The notes beneath the pieces were generated by a model. It did no database searches. It worked only from the letters and a program-made list of their open reading frames with translations, and was not told the origin of the DNA. This document shows, in pieces, positions 59,604 through 64,000 of a stretch of DNA of 64,000 nucleotides (position 1 is its first letter; every line of letters begins with the position of its first letter). The translations under genes were made by a program, and so were the position numbers. The stretch lies in NCBI GenBank assembly GCA_019054805.1, contig JAHQIY010000016.1:1178001-1242000 (forward strand). Direction: 5' to 3'. This DNA comes from Brachionus manjavacas (taxonomy: Eukaryota > Rotifera > Eurotatoria > Ploima > Brachionidae).

Positions 59604-62600
59604 TCAATTGACTCTTCTTGTCTGACTGTAGGACTGTTGCTGGGTTGGTTGGTGATTAATTGATTGCTTCTGCTCGGTATCGGTCACACCGATTGCCGAA
59701 TTGTTTGTATTTGCTGGGTACATAGTCGCTTGTTGATTGTAAGAAAAATTTAACCTGTAATACTTTAATAAAATTATTCATTTAGAATTAATAAATAATG
59801 AAAATTATTTTTTATTCTTATTACTTCAATTCCTAAATTGTAGAAAAATCTAACTGTGTTAACGTCATTAAATGGTAGATCAGAACCGTCATCTTGAAGC
59901 GAATGCGAAGCATTGAAGTTAATAGGTCCGTCAATGTTTACCACAAAACAGTTCGAATAACCAAATGAATGGTTGGAATTTTGAACTGGGACTAGGTTTT
60001 GCTGCGAATTTTCACCCGCATAGACCATATCTAGTTTTTTAAAAATAAAAAATAAAAAATATATTTTTTTATCTTTATTACCAGAGAATAGACTGGTGCT
60101 TTTGGAAATTTTTTTACTATTCCACGGATTTGATGATCTATTTTCACCTGAATTCAACAAATTATCTTCTATCACTCCGTTCGAAGTCAAATTTGAATTG
60201 TCTAACCTGCTGTATTGCATTTCATAGCTAAATTGAGAAAAAAATAATTTTAAAATGAAAGAAAGAAAATCAAGTTCTTAATTTTTTTTACTTTAAACCG
60301 TTTAGATCTAGCGAAGCAATGTTGTTGCTTGGATAGACTTGCTGATTACCATTAGCCATCAAACCATTGTTATTAATTAAAGAGCCATTTTTTGGCAATT
60401 GATTGCTAGCTTGATTTTGAGCATTTGCTTGTGAATGAACTGGTGGATAGACGTCAACATAAACACCTGAATTTTGATTAACTAATTGATTGTGAGATTC
60501 GTAAGAAGATATGCCAGAATGGTAGCTGTGACTTTTGGTTAGACTAGATGGAACAAATGAACCGGGCGTAGTTTGAATTAGAGGTGCCTGAGTATTCGAG
60601 TTATTTTGAGGTACTGGCATTAGGAGATAGTTGTTTTTATTGTTGTTAGCTTGGTCTGAATTGGCGTTTGCTTGTTGACTGTTGATAATATGCTGAGGTA
60701 CTTGTTGGTAATTGACACTTGTCTTATTCAAATAACTGTCAACACTATCATGTCTTTGTTTAACCACTGGCTTTGCGGAGTTACTAGGTGGAGTGGGAAA
60801 ATAAAAGTTTTGATGCTCTAGCATTCCTGGCATGTGCGGAGGTGGGTGGTGTCCAAGCGTTACGGTCGGAGGAGGACCGAACATGAACGAAGAGTTAATT
60901 GGGTTGTAGAAATTGGGCCTAGACTGACCGAGTGGTGGATGCGGTCCCATTTGTGGTTGCTGGTGAATAAAAGTGGGTCCTGGTGGCGGAGGCATTACTC
61001 CGTGTTGGTGATGCATTGGTATGTGCGATGGATGGATGAAGGGTTGTCCAGGAACCAATGGTGGATGTGGCATGTTCATTGCAGCTGTGAGAGGCATATG
61101 CGGCGTCTGAGTCGGACCTAGCTGTGGTCCTAAAGGAGGCGCTAATTGGTGGCTAATGAAAGAATTGCTCTGAGTGCTGTTCATTAGAGGTTTAGTTGGC
61201 GGAACATTGGAGCCAGCGGAACCGATTCTAGCGCGTCTTACTTTATTGTGGTTGTTTTGTTGACCCATGTTCATGTCCGGGCTGGCTCTGTTTCCGTTCA
61301 GCATTTTATTTGCGGGTGCAAATGTGTGCTCGGTAAAGTTTGGATGAGTCTGAGAGTGAGGTATTGCGTAGAATGGCGCCATATTGTGACCAGGAGGCTG
61401 TTGGTAAATATTTGCATGATGAGGATTGGACGGGTTGTAGTACGGATGACCACTGTACAAGAACAAGTCATCGTTTTGCTCTTCAACTTCGACTCTAAAG
61501 AATTAAAAAAAATCAAAAAAAATTTTTTTTTTTTTTTTCCAAAATTTTATTACAGTGTTGGCAACTCGGTTGAAAAGGCGTGAAACGATGAGCTTTTTTT
61601 CATAAATTGTTTCTTTTTAGCATTACGACGCTTTAGATCAACATTGACAAATACTTTGGAAAAATTTGCATTTAAGGGTTGTACAAATTTTTGTACATTT
61701 TGAACGCCATTCGGATTATTAACGGGAAAAGACATCGGATAAGACTGGTGGCCATTTGTCCCGGTGTAATGAAACAACAAGAGCTCGTTGGCATTGTTGT
61801 AGACTTTTAGATTGTCCAGTGTGACACAAAGTTGTTCGTTCAGCTCGGGAACAAACACATTGGCCGTGTCATGCATAATATTTTGGAAAAAGGCCATAGT
61901 CCACTTTTCAGTATAGTTGCTGATTATTTTGACCATGCATTTATCTCCTGGTTGAAGAACTGATATTGCGTTTAAATTAGCCGCTTGTTCGAGCTCTTTT
62001 TTGGTCGCTAGCCAAGCGTCAAACGCCGTATTCCGGTAAATGTAGGGGTCCAACGATTTGGCCACTTTGTAAGGCAAGGGCATCTTTTGAATTAAACTCA
62101 TCTTTTGGAACAAAAAATAAAATTAAAAATACAATTTTTCTTTTTTCTAATAAAACATTTTACATGATCAGCGTCTTTTTTTGATTTCTTAATCCTTTGA
62201 CTATTGAGCTTAATTTCATTGTTATTCTGATCGCTGGACAGCTCAGCGTTCTCCTCTCCATTGTTTTCCAAATCTGAATTTGTTGCCTCCAAGTCCTCGT
62301 CGTCTTCTTCGAACTCGCTTTCCAAGCTTTCATCAGAATCGATTTCATTACTTTAAAAAAAAAATGAGACTAGGAAAAATTTCAGATTTTTTTAAACCAA
62401 ATCCGTACCCGAACTCGTCATACTCTTTTATTTTCATGTACTCTTTGGGATAAATGGTGTCTGATTTGCGCAGCAGCTTTCTGGCCACGACCACTTGGTC
62501 ACCTGAGCCAAACACTTTGTCATACAAAAGCTCGTAGACCAAAGCTGAAAATTTTATTAAAAAATAGTTTAGGAAAAAAAAATTCAATTTTTTAATTACA

Positions 62601-63174
62601 CTGAATGACTGCGAGGTTGTCGCGGTGGATTTTGGTGAATATGGCATCAAAGTGGTTGTTGTACGAGTAGCACAGATAGAGTTTACTTTCGAAGCCGTTT
62701 TGAGTCACATTCGTGCCTGGCTGATCTTGGTGTTGAAAAATAATAAAGTCCTTTCTTAAAATGAATTTTTAGATGAAGCAAAAAAAGTTATTTTTTTCTG
62801 TTGTACTTGTAGAGCTTGGACATGGCTGCAATTTCGATTTGTCCCCCGTTTTCCAGAGGGTTCCTCATGGCCTCTAGGTAGTCATCAAAGGAAATATTGG
62901 TCACATACTGGCACAACTCGTCTCTATGATCGCACATGTACCGTATGCATTCCTGTCTGACTTTTTCATGGTACATTTGACACGGGTATATTTGCTCGGC
63001 GACTGCGCGGAACAAACACGAGCCGTCTCTAGCTATGCGCTTCTTCCAAAGCCCTAGCGTGTCCAAGTAAATATCCATGGGATCCTCGGCTATCTGTGAC
63101 AAATCAAATGTTTTGGTGAATTTTTTCTTCAAGTCCTTGTTGACTAAATTTGTGCTATAAACACCCACGGACAT
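59604..63174 (-). CDS. OTUD4: OTU deubiquitinase with Tudor-like domain (OTUD4/ovarian-tumor family)
   Basis: The first exon starts at MSVGVYSTNL (63174). The catalytic OTU domain has Asp and Cys in RDGSCLFRAVAEQ, then YLEAMRNPLENGGQIEI. The catalytic His lies in YSYNNHFDAI on the next exon (about 62600-62760). An acidic linker (ESEFEEDDEDLEATNSD) and a basic patch follow. Then comes VAKSLDPYIYRNTAFDAWL with a Tudor-like region (GDKCMVKIISNYTEKW, FVPELNEQLCVTLDNLKV). The rest is a long Pro/Asn/His/Gln-rich tail ending QTRRVN-TGA at 59604. Fly Otu and human OTUD4/ALG13 share this OTU-plus-Tudor layout. Fly Otu acts in the germline, OTUD4 in RNA granules and signalling. Seven or eight exons. 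All three triad positions are intact, so it is probably active. Confidence 0.9.
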
Positions 63175-64000
63175 TTTTGGTTTTTTTTTTTTCAAAATTT
63201 AAAACTTCACAAATTAATCTCAAGTTGGTTAATCAAAAAACAGATCTAAAATTTAAATTAAAACACGTGAATTGATGCCTAGATGTAATTACATGATGTG
63301 AAGTAAGAGCAGATTTTTGGTGTCGACGCGTCCTGCACGTCTAAATTTAACTAGCGGACCTGATTATTGAATAAAAATGGCGATCTTTTTACACAAGTTG
63401 AAACTTAAGCTAAATTTAATTTGTTCTCTCTTAATTTTTTTAATGAAACAAAACGAAGCAAATACACAAATCTTCTTATAGTATCTTTACTTGCTTCGTT
63501 TCAAGACTATTGCAAACCATCCTTGTCGAGTTTTGAAATTTTTGAATATCATCGTACATTTTCTAGCTGAAAAACAAAATTGAAAAAGATCGAGCTTTAT
63601 TTGAAAAATTTTATCCTTTTCTATTCAAGTATTTCTATCGAATAGTTTGTTATTGAGTATTGACAGGTTTTCATGGTCAAAAAATTAAGTTACCATTTTA
63701 ACGTGTGCCATTCGGGACTCAAGTTTTGGTGCAGTGAAGTTTTTTTATATTTTTTTTTGGTGGCTTTTTGAACACCTAAATGAATTCAGGTCAAATTTTC
63801 TTTTATTTAAATTTAATTTATCCTCTTGTTATTTTTGAGATTTTATCAAGCCTTTTTTTCTTTTATAAAAATTTGTAACATTATGCCAGTTTAAAAGGCA
63901 ATTTAAATAAGTCAATTTTTCTTGTATTTTAATTTGAATAATCTTTTTTTAATTAAATCAATTAAATCAAAATAGGATTTTTTTTAAATTAGAATTTTGG
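63175..64000. other. Upstream region of the OTU gene to the window end
   Basis: AT-rich, no ORF. GTGTCGACGCGTCCTGCACG near 63320 is a GC-richer island and may be part of the promoter. Confidence 0.35.

Noticed and set aside
60834-61121. 95-codon plus frame rich in Trp and Arg opposite the OTU gene tail
   Set aside because: Mirror image of the Pro/His/Gln-rich coding sequence on the minus strand.

Overview
The window looks like nuclear DNA of a small invertebrate animal. It is very AT-rich, its genes are split by 45-60 bp GT-AG introns, and the proteins are clearly animal (Piwi, MRP1-type ABC transporter, GATOR2 MIOS, CLIC, UBE2J1, OTU-Tudor). Short introns, degraded LINEs and MULE/hAT DNA transposons would fit a monogonont rotifer such as Brachionus, but that is inference, not proof.

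Layout. 0.65-2.0 kb: intronless C2H2 zinc-finger gene (+). 2.9-10.8 kb: a repeat field with LINE 3' fragments, a palindromic MITE, half of an inverted-repeat element, and a 3.2 kb element with 260 bp terminal inverted repeats holding a nested, internally deleted MULE. 10.9-14.4 kb: MIOS (-). 15.9-20.8 kb: LINE reverse-transcriptase remains, one split by a 503 bp hAT-type MITE with a perfect 8 bp target duplication. 21.3-29.4 kb: an 8.1 kb intronless, GC-rich gene for a 2703-residue B-box/coiled-coil/multi-Tudor protein (-). 29.5-31 kb: foldback elements, one containing an 82 bp hAT-like MITE. 32.0-37.2 kb: a slicer-competent Piwi gene (-). 38-38.4 kb: LINE 3' end. 39.3-42.8 kb: two NUS1-like genes with a five-exon RPP14-like gene between them (all -). 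43.2-44.3 kb: UBE2J1 (+). 44.9-45.4 kb: CD225/dispanin membrane protein (+). 46.6-47.3 kb: CLIC (-). 49.1-54.7 kb: ABCC1/MRP1-like transporter (-). 55.1-57.1 kb: a small unknown ORF and three identical tRNA-Gln(CUG) genes. 57.6-59.0 kb: an intronless unknown protein gene (-). 59.6-63.2 kb: OTUD4/Otu-like deubiquitinase with a Tudor-like domain (-).

How the genes relate. Three genes are germline or small-RNA types: the RNF17/Qin-like Tudor scaffold, the Piwi Argonaute next to it on the same strand, and the OTU-Tudor gene 22 kb further on. The Piwi N-terminus carries RG motifs of the kind that, once methylated, are bound by Tudor domains, so the neighbours could act together. This pairing is the most interesting system-level observation. 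NUS1 and UBE2J1 both act at the ER and are divergently arranged. The other genes are ordinary housekeeping functions. Exon boundaries were read by eye from splice sites and protein similarity remembered from families; no search was run.
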